DNA of 64,000 nt from Thermoflexus hugenholtzii JAD2 (GTDB lineage: Bacteria > Chloroflexota > Chloroflexia > Chloroflexales > Roseiflexaceae). Shown one piece after another: positions 8,717 through 18,266 of this stretch. Positions within the stretch are counted from its first letter, which is position 1. Each line of letters starts with the position of its first letter. Made by a program: the position numbers and the translations under genes. The notes under the pieces were generated by a model, which was not told the DNA's origin, did not search any database, and was given only the letters and a program-made list of their open reading frames with translations. The stretch covers positions 1-64,000 of the forward strand of contig CAMCVW010000013.1 of assembly GCA_945881915.1 (NCBI GenBank). Reading direction: 5' to 3'.

Positions 8717-10119
8717 CGCGTCGCCGCCAATGCTGCGAGGAGTGCCGGACCGACGGTAGTGCCATCCCCTGCGCTGAGCGTGATAACCACGTCCCCGGGT
8801 TGCACAATGGCGCACAGATGGGCAACAGATTGCGCAATGGTGCCACAGGCTGTCACGCGGGAATGGCTGATATGACGAACAAGCCAGGCTGCATCTACCC
8901 CGGCAATTGGCTGCTCGCGAGAGGCATAGATGTCGCCGATACAGACGATATCGGCATCGCCAAATGCATCTGCCCATTCGGAGACGAGCATCTGCGTGCG
9001 TGAGAATGTATGTGGCTGAACGTAGGCGACGATGCGTGCAGTGCCGTAGCGTTGGCGCGCAGCGGCAAGCACGACGCGCACTTCGGTCGGATGATGCCCG
9101 TAGTCGTCGATGACGCGGACATCTGCAACCGAGCCGACATGCTCGAAGCGTCGTTTGGCACCGCGGAACCCCGCAAGCGCCGCTACCACGGCATCGGGTG
9201 CGGCGCCGGCCATCACCGCAGCTGCATAAGCGGCCACCGTGTTGGCAATGTTATGTAATCCAGCCAATGGAGTCTGTACGTGTGCATGGAGACGCGTCGA
9301 GAGACTGCGTGGGTCGTAGTGCCAGAGTTGGAAGCGTTGGCCCGCAGCGTCATGACTCAGTGCGGTGGCTGACCAGTCGAGTGGAATGCGTGTACATGCG
9401 ACGGGATTACGAGCTAACTCCTCATCGATGCCGTACCACTGGATGCCCGGTCGCGTGATGTGCTGCACGACTCCTGCATCGGACGCGCACACCAAAACAT
9501 GATGCGCTTTCGGCACTGATCCAACAAACGTCTCAAATGCACGAGCATAGTCATCGGCATCCGGGTAGATGTCGACGTGGTCCCATTCGAGCGTGGTAAT
9601 AACGGCGATGAACGGCGTGAGCGCGAGGAAGGTGCGATCGTATTCATCAGCTTCGATGACAAATGGTGCCGTGGAGTCACCCCAAGCAGCGGTGCGAGGC
9701 AAATCGGGTATTTCGGCACCGATGAGATAGCCCGGATTGAGACCAGCCTGCTGCAGTGCCACTGCAATCATCGCGGTGGTAGTTGTTTTGCCGTGTGTCC
9801 CCGCGACCGCGATGATGTTGCGTTCGGTCGACCAGGTGCGCCAGAGGTCATGGCGGCGCAGAATGGGGATCCCGCTTGATTGCGCTGCATCCAACTCTGG
9901 ATGCGGATGTCGGGCAGCCGATGTGGCAAGGACAGCATCTGCACCGGCGATGTTGACCGCAGCATGTCCCAGGGCGATTTGCACGCCGCGCTCCTGCAAT
10001 GGAACCCAGGCAGCACTGCGGGTCGCATCGCTGCCACTCACTGTATCACCACGGTCGAGCAAAATATGGGCGATGGCGTTCATTCCAGCGCCACCGATAC
10101 CGACGATGTGGTAATGCAT
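8713..10119 (-). CDS. murC: UDP-N-acetylmuramate--L-alanine ligase
   Basis: A Mur ligase of 468 residues that adds the first amino acid of the stem peptide. It has the N-terminal GIGGAGMNAIA nucleotide fold, the ATP loop AGTHGKTTTTA, VIEADEYDRTF in the central domain and the DDYGHHPTEV motif typical of MurC. The ATG at 10119 shares one base with the murG stop and is preceded by AGAGG. The open frame upstream lies within murG and is not used. Confidence 0.96.
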   Translation of the reverse strand: MHYHIVGIGGAGMNAIAHILLDRGDTVSGSDATRSAAWVPLQERGVQIALGHAAVNIAGADAVLATSAARHPHPELDAAQSSGIPILRRHDLWRTWSTERNIIAVAGTHGKTTTTAMIAVALQQAGLNPGYLIGAEIPDLPRTAAWGDSTAPFVIEADEYDRTFLALTPFIAVITTLEWDHVDIYPDADDYARAFETFVGSVPKAHHVLVCASDAGVVQHITRPGIQWYGIDEELARNPVACTRIPLDWSATALSHDAAGQRFQLWHYDPRSLSTRLHAHVQTPLAGLHNIANTVAAYAAAVMAGAAPDAVVAALAGFRGAKRRFEHVGSVADVRVIDDYGHHPTEVRVVLAAARQRYGTARIVAYVQPHTFSRTQMLVSEWADAFGDADIVCIGDIYASREQPIAGVDAAWLVRHISHSRVTACGTIAQSVAHLCAIVQPGDVVITLSAGDGTTVGPALLAALAATR

Positions 10120-11288
10120 CACGTGCCTCTGGCAATGGTCTGAAGCAGACCGGCGATTGTCTGTGCGGCCTGCGGTTGGGCCAGTGCGTGCATCTGACGG
10201 CGCATTGCCGCAATCTGGGCTGGATCCGCGACCAGGCTCAGCAGATGCGGGGCGAGTTCGTGCGCGACGCGACAATCTGCGATTTTATGGGCTGCACCAT
10301 GGCGAACCAGGTAATCAGCGTTTTCGTCCTGATGGACATACGGGTACGGCACCAAAAGTGCAGGCAAGCCGGCACTGGGTAACTCACCGAGCACCGATGC
10401 TCCACTGCGACAGACCGTCAGATCGGCAGCTACAAACGCAGCAGTCATGGTCAATGGACCGTCAGCAGCGAGATACGGATGCACCTGATACCTCCTCCCC
10501 AGGACTAGATCGAGCTCTGCAGCGGCAGTCTGGAGCGGGGTTTCGTCGCCCTCGCGTCCACAAACATGAATGATGTGCATGTGCGGTAGCAAGGATTGCA
10601 AGGCGTCGCGAATGGCATAGTTGAGGCTGCGCGCACCGCGGCTGCCACCATAGACCAGCACAATCGGCATATCGTCGGTCACCCCAAACGCTGCGCGTGC
10701 ATGCGCACGCGAGGTAGCACTGATTGCCCGTCGAACCGGGTAGCCAGCCACGATGAGCTGTCGGCGTCCTTGTTTGTACCCCATTGCAGTGTGCACTGGC
10801 AACCCAAAATACGGGGCTGCATCGGGGATTGTTGCAAGTACGACCGTCGAGATTTTCGCCAAAAATCGCACTGCCAGCCCAGGGACGACATCTGGTAAGT
10901 AGATTGCTCGGGGTATGCGCAAGAGCCATGCGGCGACGAACACCGGCACACACACATACCCTCCCGTGCCAAAGATTGCTGCCGGGCGTTCCCGCCGAAG
11001 CAGTCGCATTGCTTGACCAATCCCACGTACCAGACGCAGCAGATTCGTCAGCAGCGCTCGTGGTCCGCGTCCACGCACAGCTGCTGCATCAATGGGATGG
11101 AATAGAAGCGTGCTCTCACGCCGGACGAGGTCGCCCTCCATCCCGTCAGGGCTGCCGACATAAGCAACACGCGTGTCACTCGATATCTGAACGAGTGCCG
11201 CTGCGACGGCGAGGGACGGGTACACGTGACCCCCGGTCCCGCCGCCCGAAAGGAAGAATAGCGGCGATTGCTGCGCGGATTTGTTCAT
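10119..11288 (-). CDS. murG: UDP-GlcNAc--lipid I transferase MurG
   Basis: A GT-B glycosyltransferase of 389 residues that converts lipid I to lipid II on the inner membrane face. The N-terminal loop SGGGTGGHVYPS is at residues 14-25, GGSRGARSLN marks the second lobe, and the donor site is CRSGASVLGELPSAG followed by HQDENADYL. The glycine-rich loop is so close to the start that the ATG at 11288 cannot be moved far downstream. As a result the first 113 bases lie inside the end of ftsW in another frame. Confidence 0.95.
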   Translation of the reverse strand: MNKSAQQSPLFFLSGGGTGGHVYPSLAVAAALVQISSDTRVAYVGSPDGMEGDLVRRESTLLFHPIDAAAVRGRGPRALLTNLLRLVRGIGQAMRLLRRERPAAIFGTGGYVCVPVFVAAWLLRIPRAIYLPDVVPGLAVRFLAKISTVVLATIPDAAPYFGLPVHTAMGYKQGRRQLIVAGYPVRRAISATSRAHARAAFGVTDDMPIVLVYGGSRGARSLNYAIRDALQSLLPHMHIIHVCGREGDETPLQTAAAELDLVLGRRYQVHPYLAADGPLTMTAAFVAADLTVCRSGASVLGELPSAGLPALLVPYPYVHQDENADYLVRHGAAHKIADCRVAHELAPHLLSLVADPAQIAAMRRQMHALAQPQAAQTIAGLLQTIARGT

Positions 11289-12459
11289 ATCTCATTCCCA
11301 GTGATAGCGGTTGGTCGACATCCACCAACGTATATTTTGACACATTTAACAAAATTCCGACGGCGATCATACTCATCATCAACGACGTGCCACCATAACT
11401 CAAGAACGGCAGGGTGATTCCCGTGAACGGTACCAGTGTCGTTGCGACTGCCAAATTAATGACTGCTTGGATGACAATCCACAGCGTCAGACCCGTAGCG
11501 AGCAATGCCGCATACGAGTTGGGAGCACTACTCGCAATGCGAAAACCACGGTACGCGATGAATGCGAAGCTGCCGACGACGAACAGTGTGCCGATGAGCC
11601 CGAGTTCTTCACCGATGATTGCCAATATGGTATCAGTATAGGACTGCGGCAACCAGAGGTACTTTTGCCGTGATTGACCGATACCCATCCCGAAAACACC
11701 GCCTGAAGCGAGTGCATAGAGTGCATGAATAGGTTGGAACCCCGCCCCACTATAATAGGCAAATGGATCAAGCCAGGCGTTGATACGTTCGAGCCGGTAG
11801 GATGCCACATTAATTGCCAAGAGAAAAAACACCCCGCCCAACAGTCCGGCACCCAAAAAATGCCACAGACTGGCTCCTGCGACAAAATATACGAGCGCCG
11901 CAACCGAAACCATGACAGTCGATGAGCCCAGATCCCGCCCGACCATGACGAGACCTGTGAAGATACCCAGCACTGCGGCGAAGGGGAGCATTCCTGTGTT
12001 GAAGTTGGCGACTTTGCCGGCGCGCTTCGATAGCCAGCTCGCCAAATAGATGATAAGCGCGAGTTTGACGAACTCAGATGGTTGGATGCTGAAGAACCCC
12101 AGCCGAATCCAACTCCGAGAGTTATTCACCTCAGTCATCTCGGCAGGGAGCACAAATCCTGTCAAAACAAGTAACACGAATGCAATCACGACGAGGTGCA
12201 GCGAATACGTCCGCCAGGTCCGGTAGTCAATTCGTTGCGCCACGATGAGCCCAGTTGTCCCGACGACTGCCGCAAACAGTTGTCGTGTCATATAGTGAAA
12301 TCCGTTTTCGTAGTACACGAACCCCTCAACGAACGAAGCACTATACACCATCACGAGTCCAAACGGCACCAAGATACCAATACACAGCAACAGTTGGTAA
12401 TCTGGCTTGTGCTTCAGACCTTCGGATTCACTTGTCAATCGTGGTGTTCGATCGTTCAT
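11176..12459 (-). CDS. ftsW: SEDS peptidoglycan glycosyltransferase FtsW
   Basis: A polytopic SEDS protein of 427 residues that polymerises lipid II at the septum with FtsI. It shows about ten hydrophobic helices, the SWIRLGFFSIQPSEFVKLA motif, GEELGLIGTLF and the C-terminal PFLSYGGTSL motif. The ATG at 12459 is chosen as the family-like start just before a cytoplasmic tail; a weak AAGAAA precedes it, 19 bases after the rhomboid gene. The basic C-terminal tail (about 45 residues past the last helix) is encoded in DNA that also encodes the murG N-terminus. Confidence 0.95.
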   Translation of the reverse strand: MNDRTPRLTSESEGLKHKPDYQLLLCIGILVPFGLVMVYSASFVEGFVYYENGFHYMTRQLFAAVVGTTGLIVAQRIDYRTWRTYSLHLVVIAFVLLVLTGFVLPAEMTEVNNSRSWIRLGFFSIQPSEFVKLALIIYLASWLSKRAGKVANFNTGMLPFAAVLGIFTGLVMVGRDLGSSTVMVSVAALVYFVAGASLWHFLGAGLLGGVFFLLAINVASYRLERINAWLDPFAYYSGAGFQPIHALYALASGGVFGMGIGQSRQKYLWLPQSYTDTILAIIGEELGLIGTLFVVGSFAFIAYRGFRIASSAPNSYAALLATGLTLWIVIQAVINLAVATTLVPFTGITLPFLSYGGTSLMMSMIAVGILLNVSKYTLVDVDQPLSLGMRYEQIRAAIAAILPFGRRDRGSRVPVPRRRSGTRSDIE

Positions 12460-12478
12460 TTTGTCAATTTCTTGTAGA

Positions 12479-13231
12479 TCACAGCGCTGGGCCAGACACA
12501 GCGACGATGAGAAAAAGCACTGCTGTGAGACCGATGGTTGCGTTCCAGCCCCACGGAAGCGTGGCACGTAGGCGTACAAGTCCTGACTCGGTTTGTTCTT
12601 CTGTCAGCCGTGGCATCAAGAGAAAACCGGTCACAAGCCCACCAAGCAGTCCACCGATATGTGCCATATTGTCGATATTTGGCATACTGAAACCAAAAAA
12701 TATATTGATAAGAGCGGTGAAGGCAACACTCGCCAAAATTTGTTTGGCGTTTGCGCCATACGCGCTGCGATTCATCCAGACGAACGTCCCCGTGGCTCCT
12801 ATGAGCGCAAAAATCGCTCCCGATGCGCCCACAGACGGATTTGCAGAAAACAAGTATGAGGCGACACCGCCAACAAATCCCCCGATGAAGTAGATTCCCA
12901 GAAAGCGCTTGGTATCACCCATTCGTTCAACAGTTACCCCGATTTGAACAATGGCAAATGAGTTAAAGAGCAGGTGAACAATATTGCCATGCAGGAACAT
13001 CATGGTCAAAAATCGGTAGTATTGGTCGCCAAACGCGATAGCGATGTTGTCTTTGGCGCCATAGATGAGCAGCAATTCAGACACCGCGACCGTTTTGTAC
13101 ACGACACCCAATTGATCGAGCAAATAGGGAACGGCAAAGATAATGACGTTGAGGATGACGATGATTCGTACCATCGGTGATGTCTCGCGCAGAAATCGAT
13201 TTATCGGGGCGGACATTGCTGCGGTGTTCAT
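12479..13231 (-). CDS. Rhomboid family intramembrane serine protease
   Basis: A 250-residue membrane protein with six or seven helices. The rhomboid hallmarks are all present: HGNIVHLLFN (81-90), the nucleophile motif GASGA with S137, and AHIGG with H191 as the catalytic partner. Rhomboids cleave within or near single-pass membrane helices. The ATG overlaps the murD stop as ATGA, and ftsW starts 19 bases downstream, so it is translated as an integral part of the cell-wall operon. Single-pass proteins such as FtsL, FtsQ or FtsI are conceivable substrates, but this is inference. Confidence 0.93.
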   Translation of the reverse strand: MNTAAMSAPINRFLRETSPMVRIIVILNVIIFAVPYLLDQLGVVYKTVAVSELLLIYGAKDNIAIAFGDQYYRFLTMMFLHGNIVHLLFNSFAIVQIGVTVERMGDTKRFLGIYFIGGFVGGVASYLFSANPSVGASGAIFALIGATGTFVWMNRSAYGANAKQILASVAFTALINIFFGFSMPNIDNMAHIGGLLGGLVTGFLLMPRLTEEQTESGLVRLRATLPWGWNATIGLTAVLFLIVAVSGPAL

Positions 13232-14628
13232 TCTGCTGCCTCTTCCTCTAGTATGCGTACGATTCGACGAAATTCTTCGCCGCGATGAAATTCATTGCGA
13301 AACATCCCAAAGCTTGCACAGCCTGGAGAGAGCGCAACGGTCGCCGGTTGAGAAGAGACTGCATGTGCAGCACGAACCGCAGACTCCAGCGAATCGTAGC
13401 TGCCAATGATCTGTTTGGCTGCGCCGTGGCGTACCAGTGCATCGTGGAGCAGTTCGGTCGCGGAACCCTGCAGGAGCACGATGTGGCTTGCATGGCTCAC
13501 TGCGGTGGCAGCGAGTGCCTCGAACGAGAGCTTTTTGTCGGCTCCACCTGCAATCCAGATTATCGGTTGTGGGAGCGAGACTAATGCAGCAATTGCCGCA
13601 TCGGGCATCGTGGCAGCAGTATCGTTGATAAAGACGTGCCCGCTGATGGAAGCGACGACTTCCTGACGATGCTCTACACCCATAAACGACGCCAACGCAG
13701 GAGCAATACGCTCAGGTGGCATACCGGCGCGGAGCGCCAAAGCAACCGCTGTGGCGATATTGGCGCGATTATGCATCCCCGAGAGCTGCACATCAGCCTG
13801 AGTCGCCACAATCACGGTTTTGTGGGCTAGTACTGCATGCAGCGCATCAGCATTCCAATAGACGGATCCGATCGGCGCATCGGGGATGGAAGCGGTAGCA
13901 GACCAGGCAACGGTCCCCGGCATGGTCGGAGCAAGCTCCTGTAATACTGCGTCTCGCGCATTCAGTAGCAGGAAATCGGCAGGTTGCTGGTGCGCGCCGA
14001 TTGCTGCTTTGGCGGCGATATAGGCAGGCATGGTGCCGTACCGATCGAGGTGGTCGGGGTGAATGTTGGTGATGGCCGCAATTGCTGGACTCAGACCTGC
14101 AGCGCCTAAACCTTCGAGCACAAATGATGAGAGTTCGAGCACAACCGGCGTATCAGGGCCGATCAGCGCCAATTGTGCCAACGCCGAAATGCGCATGTTC
14201 CCCGCGAGAATCGTGTCGGAACGCCAGCTTTTGAGCAAGTGGGCAGTCAACGTCGCCGTTGTCGTCTTCCCTTTCGTACCGGTGACGGCGATGATTGGTG
14301 CAGGGCATAAACGAAAGAAGAGCGTCATCTCCATTTCGATCTGGGCACCCGCAGCGCGTGCAATTGCGACGAATGGTGATGTTGCGGGAACTGCAGGGTT
14401 TTGTACCAGGATATCGCAGGTACGAAAGTCGTCGTCGCGGTGTTCGCCGAGAACATAGGTAATTGGCACATCGGCGAGGGCGGCTACGGAGTCCTGCAGC
14501 AAATCTGCGGAGCGCAAATCGGTGACCAGCACACTGGCACCCTGCTCGGCACAATAGCGGGCGACCCCGAGCCCACCACCGTGGACACCGAGGCCCATTA
14601 CGACGATTTTTTTGCCGCGTAGTTGCAT
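13228..14628 (-). CDS. murD: UDP-N-acetylmuramoyl-L-alanine--D-glutamate ligase
   Basis: A 466-residue Mur ligase adding D-Glu to the stem peptide. It has the short MurD-type N-terminal Rossmann start (VVMGLGVHGGGLGVARY), the P-loop VTGTKGKTTTA, NIHPDHLDRYG in the middle domain and INDTAATMPDA plus WIAGGADKKL in the C-terminal domain, the latter a MurD trademark. The ATG at 14628 lies 8 bases after mraY with AGGA upstream. Confidence 0.94.
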   Translation of the reverse strand: MQLRGKKIVVMGLGVHGGGLGVARYCAEQGASVLVTDLRSADLLQDSVAALADVPITYVLGEHRDDDFRTCDILVQNPAVPATSPFVAIARAAGAQIEMEMTLFFRLCPAPIIAVTGTKGKTTTATLTAHLLKSWRSDTILAGNMRISALAQLALIGPDTPVVLELSSFVLEGLGAAGLSPAIAAITNIHPDHLDRYGTMPAYIAAKAAIGAHQQPADFLLLNARDAVLQELAPTMPGTVAWSATASIPDAPIGSVYWNADALHAVLAHKTVIVATQADVQLSGMHNRANIATAVALALRAGMPPERIAPALASFMGVEHRQEVVASISGHVFINDTAATMPDAAIAALVSLPQPIIWIAGGADKKLSFEALAATAVSHASHIVLLQGSATELLHDALVRHGAAKQIIGSYDSLESAVRAAHAVSSQPATVALSPGCASFGMFRNEFHRGEEFRRIVRILEEEAAE

Positions 14629-14636
14629 ACTTCGTC

Positions 14637-15737
14637 CTAGCGTTCTGGCGCTACCACAGCGGGTGGTGCCTGAGTGGCTCGCTGGGCTGTCTGTGCTTCT
14701 TTGTGGAAGGTGAGTGCAAGCGACACGCCCAAAAACGTGGCAATCATGGTAATCATGACGAAGCGTTGCGTAATCTGTGTTTCGCTCCAGCCACCGAGCT
14801 CGAAGTGATGATGTAATGGCGCCATACGAAACAGCCGAACAGGTGTTCCCGTGCGCCACCGCGTGTATTTATAGTAGGCCTTTTGTAGTGCTGACGAAGC
14901 CGCCTCGCCCACAAAGACAACGCCAATGATGGGTAACAAGAGCCATTGCTGCGACTGGAGTGCGATGACTGCGAGCACCGCCCCGAGCGCCATCGAGCCG
15001 AGATCCCCCATAAACACCTGTGCGGGGTGTGCGTTGTACCACAAGAACGCCACACAGGCCCCGACCAGGGTAAAACTCAGTGTCATCAGGTTGGTAAAGT
15101 CTCCACTCAAAAAGGTAATCACGCCGTATGCACCAAATGCAATCGCGAGATTCCACCCAGCCAGGCCATCGAGTCCATCTGTCAGATTGACGGCGTTGCT
15201 CGTCGCCACAATGATGAATGCAGCCAGCGGAAAAAACCAAAAGCCAATATCATATGTGCCGACAAACGGAATGCGTACGAGACCCGAGTTGGCTAAACCG
15301 AATGGTTGGGGTAAGTAGAGAAATAGGCTAATGAGGAGTGCGAGTGCAATCTGAAGGATGAATTTTACGTGCTCACTGAAGCCGTATTGTTCTTTCTTCG
15401 AACGCTCGAGTGATAGATAATCGTCGACCGCACCGAGAATGCCATAGAGCACCAGCGTCACAATGGGCAACAGCATAGACCAGCGATCGACCAAATTGAA
15501 TGCAATCGTCAACAAGACCACCGGTGCAATAATCATCAACCCGCCCATGGTCAGCGTCCCGGTTTTGACGAGATGACTTTGCGGACCATCGACGCGGACG
15601 CGTTTGCCGATGCGGTAGTGACGTAGCACTTTGAGCCAGAAGTAGCCAAAGATGAGCGTAATCACAAATGCACCCGCTGCCAGCAGCAACGCGCGTGACA
15701 TGTCGCGGACTAATAAATTGCGTAATGCCTCTTGCAT
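14637..15737 (-). CDS. mraY: Phospho-MurNAc-pentapeptide transferase, canonical copy
   Basis: A polytopic enzyme of 366 residues that moves phospho-MurNAc-pentapeptide to undecaprenyl phosphate, giving lipid I. The substrate-loop motif reads DGPQSHLVKTGTLTMGG (residues 50 onward) with the conserved Lys at 58. The catalytic AspAsp is in GAVDDYLSL, the third acid in FMGDLGS, and APLHHHFE is intact. It lies 30 bases after a second mraY and ends in TAG. Of the two copies this one fits the family consensus and probably does the essential reaction. Confidence 0.95.
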   Translation of the reverse strand: MQEALRNLLVRDMSRALLLAAGAFVITLIFGYFWLKVLRHYRIGKRVRVDGPQSHLVKTGTLTMGGLMIIAPVVLLTIAFNLVDRWSMLLPIVTLVLYGILGAVDDYLSLERSKKEQYGFSEHVKFILQIALALLISLFLYLPQPFGLANSGLVRIPFVGTYDIGFWFFPLAAFIIVATSNAVNLTDGLDGLAGWNLAIAFGAYGVITFLSGDFTNLMTLSFTLVGACVAFLWYNAHPAQVFMGDLGSMALGAVLAVIALQSQQWLLLPIIGVVFVGEAASSALQKAYYKYTRWRTGTPVRLFRMAPLHHHFELGGWSETQITQRFVMITMIATFLGVSLALTFHKEAQTAQRATQAPPAVVAPER

Positions 15738-15767
15738 ACCGGAGCCTCCAATCGCAAAAAATACGCG

Positions 15768-16799
15768 CTATGCACGCATGGCCAATGCAATGGCAACCAT
15801 TGCAGACGCCATGGTGATGACGACAAATCGCTGGGTAATCTGCGGGTTACTCCAACCAGACATCCGCAAATGGTGATGGAGTGGTGCCATTTTCAGTAAG
15901 CGGACCGGTGTACCGGTGACCCGTCGGGTGTATTTGAAATAGCCAATCTGGATGAATGATGACAACCCTTCCACCACAAAGATGATGCCTATAATTGGGA
16001 GCAGCAACCACTGCTGAGATTGCAGTGCAACGATTGCAAGCACACCCCCAAAAGCCATCGATCCCAAATCACCCATGATGACGGTTGCGGGATGCGCGTT
16101 GTACCACAGATACCCCGCACATGCACCCACGAGGGTGAAACACAACGCCATCAGGTTGGTAAAATCGCCATTCAGAAAAGCAATCACTCCATATGCACCA
16201 AATGCAACCATCAACGTCCAGCCGGACAACCCGTCCACCCCATCGGTGATATTGACCGCATTGACCGTCACCCAAATGATGCATGCCGCAATCGGAATGA
16301 CATAGATTCCCACGTCGAGTGGGCCGATAAATGGGACAAACACCATTCCTGAATGACCGAGTCCGTAGGGAGCGGGCAGATAGAGAATCACACTTGCCAT
16401 GACTGCAATGAGCCATTGCAATGCACCCTTGACGCGCTCGGTGAGACCGTAGGTTTTGGATTGAACCACATCGAGCGAATAATAGTCGTCGACTGCACCG
16501 AGGATCCCATAGCCCAACATCACAGATAACGGAAGTAGCATTGACCATCGATCAATGAGATTGAAAACAATGGTCAACACCACCACAGGAACGATAATCA
16601 TGATGCCACCCATCGTGATTTGTCCATACGAAACCATAGTGTCACTGCCCTCATTGCGGGCACGTTTGCGGATGTTGGCACGTTTAAGCAGTGCAATCCA
16701 GCCACCACCAGTGACGAGCACAATCAGCGCAGCTGCCGCAGCGAGAAGCAGTCCACGTGCCATATCTTGAATGAGGAGTGCGCGTAACGCTTCTTGCAT
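15768..16799 (-). CDS. mraY: MraY paralogue with altered substrate-loop motif
   Basis: A 343-residue paralogue of the next gene; both begin MQEALR. It keeps the catalytic acids (GAVDDYYSL, NITDGVDG, IMGDLGS) and the APLHHHLR motif, so a phosphosugar transfer activity is likely. The normally strict DGPxSHxxKxGTPTMGG loop is changed: residues 50-64 begin EGSDTMVSYGQ, with the conserved Asp, Pro, His and Lys all replaced (Lys becomes S57). In characterised MraY enzymes this Lys lies in the active-site pocket. The copy may use another UDP-sugar or be regulatory. It starts 6 bases after murF. Confidence 0.9.
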   Translation of the reverse strand: MQEALRALLIQDMARGLLLAAAAALIVLVTGGGWIALLKRANIRKRARNEGSDTMVSYGQITMGGIMIIVPVVVLTIVFNLIDRWSMLLPLSVMLGYGILGAVDDYYSLDVVQSKTYGLTERVKGALQWLIAVMASVILYLPAPYGLGHSGMVFVPFIGPLDVGIYVIPIAACIIWVTVNAVNITDGVDGLSGWTLMVAFGAYGVIAFLNGDFTNLMALCFTLVGACAGYLWYNAHPATVIMGDLGSMAFGGVLAIVALQSQQWLLLPIIGIIFVVEGLSSFIQIGYFKYTRRVTGTPVRLLKMAPLHHHLRMSGWSNPQITQRFVVITMASAMVAIALAMRA

Positions 16800-16805
16800 C
16801 GTGTC

Positions 16806-18266
16806 TTACTCCGTCACATCGACGCGAAGTGCCGCGACAATCGATTCCATCGCCATTGCCCGTGATCCTTTTATGAGGATGCAATCAGACGGAGCAAGAA
16901 TCTGGGTGAGCACTGGAATGGCCTCCTCGGTGGTCAGAACCTCGTAGACGGCTGACATCCCGGCGCTGCGCGCGCCTTCGGCGATCCACGTGCCACGTGC
17001 ACCTACCGCCAAAAGCACATCCGCTGCCTGTGCAGTCTGGATGCCGACATCGCGGTGTGCTTGCGCCTCGACGGGACCAAGCTCGCGCATATCACCGAGT
17101 ACCGCGACTCGGCGACGATCAACAGTCGCCAAGAGTTCTAGTGCTGCGCGAACCGATGTCGGTGCAGCATTGTAGGTATCGTCGATGATTTGTGACTGCT
17201 GCACGCCGTCGTAGATCACAAACCGAATGGAAGTGAGTCGATGGAGGATCGTATCGCGCATGGAAGACCAAGACACATGGGCGACGATACCGACTGCGAT
17301 TGCTGCAAGTACGTTGCGCACCTGATGCATACCCGGCGCAGCAATCAGAATCCGCTCGTCGATGCCGGGTGCAACGATACGCACATCGGTGCCGCCGAGC
17401 CCGTGGGTCACGATGTCACATGCGCGGACATCGGCGCTCTCTGCTGTGCCATAGGTGATGACTCGGGCGCTCGTTCGAGTGGCGAATCCAGCGACGATTG
17501 GATCATCTGCATTGAGAATAACCACTCCCGTTGCAGGAATTGCCGCAACCAGTTCTGCCTTGGCATTGGCGATTGCTTCGATACTCCCCATCCGCTCCAA
17601 ATGTGACGGACCGACTGTAGTCACGACGGCAATGTTTGGGTGCGCAATTGTACAGAGCGTGGCAATATCGCCTGGATAGTACATGCCCATTTCAAACACT
17701 GCGGCGCTATGTGACGCAGTCAATCCCAGGGTGACCAGCGGCAATGTCGATTCACTGTTATAACTGCGCGGGGTTTTGAGGGTAGGCATAGCGTCGCTGA
17801 GCAATGCGCCGACGATTTCTTTCGTCGATGTTTTGCCCACACTCCCGGTAATCCCGACAACATACTGCGGTGAATACCGTGCGCGATGCCATGTAGCCCA
17901 ACGGTGCAGCGCTTCTAGTGGATCTGGAACGGCAATGAGCAGGATTCCCTGCCAGTGTGCAGGAGGCTGCTGCCCCAAGCGCACTATCGACCAGCCGTGT
18001 TCTCGGGCGAGTGCTTCTGCCTTCGCTTCTGCCACGACTGCTGCCACGGCACCCCGAGCAGCTGCTGCCTGCACATATGCATGGCCATCGACGGTCATCC
18101 CGACGAGGGCAACGTACAGCGCTCCCGATTCAACGAGACGAGAGTCGATGGTGACGTGCGTTATCGACGTCGAGTGACACTGCCCGACCGCTGCGATGGG
18201 GAGTCGTGATTCGGCAAGTTGCAGACCAATCAAGACCATTGCGAGTGGGTGTGCGCTATTCGCCAT
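16806..18266 (-). CDS. murF: UDP-MurNAc-tripeptide--D-Ala-D-Ala ligase
   Basis: A Mur ligase of 486 residues that adds the D-Ala-D-Ala made by Ddl. Its ATP loop is ITGSVGKTSTKE, followed by YNSESTLPL (a MurF feature) and EMGMYYPGDI; the C-terminal domain holds DDTYNAAPTSV and LGDMRELG. The ATG at 18266 overlaps the end of ftsI by 11 bases. In most dcw clusters murE lies between ftsI and murF; here the two are adjacent and no murE is present in the window. Confidence 0.95.
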   Translation of the reverse strand: MANSAHPLAMVLIGLQLAESRLPIAAVGQCHSTSITHVTIDSRLVESGALYVALVGMTVDGHAYVQAAAARGAVAAVVAEAKAEALAREHGWSIVRLGQQPPAHWQGILLIAVPDPLEALHRWATWHRARYSPQYVVGITGSVGKTSTKEIVGALLSDAMPTLKTPRSYNSESTLPLVTLGLTASHSAAVFEMGMYYPGDIATLCTIAHPNIAVVTTVGPSHLERMGSIEAIANAKAELVAAIPATGVVILNADDPIVAGFATRTSARVITYGTAESADVRACDIVTHGLGGTDVRIVAPGIDERILIAAPGMHQVRNVLAAIAVGIVAHVSWSSMRDTILHRLTSIRFVIYDGVQQSQIIDDTYNAAPTSVRAALELLATVDRRRVAVLGDMRELGPVEAQAHRDVGIQTAQAADVLLAVGARGTWIAEGARSAGMSAVYEVLTTEEAIPVLTQILAPSDCILIKGSRAMAMESIVAALRVDVTE

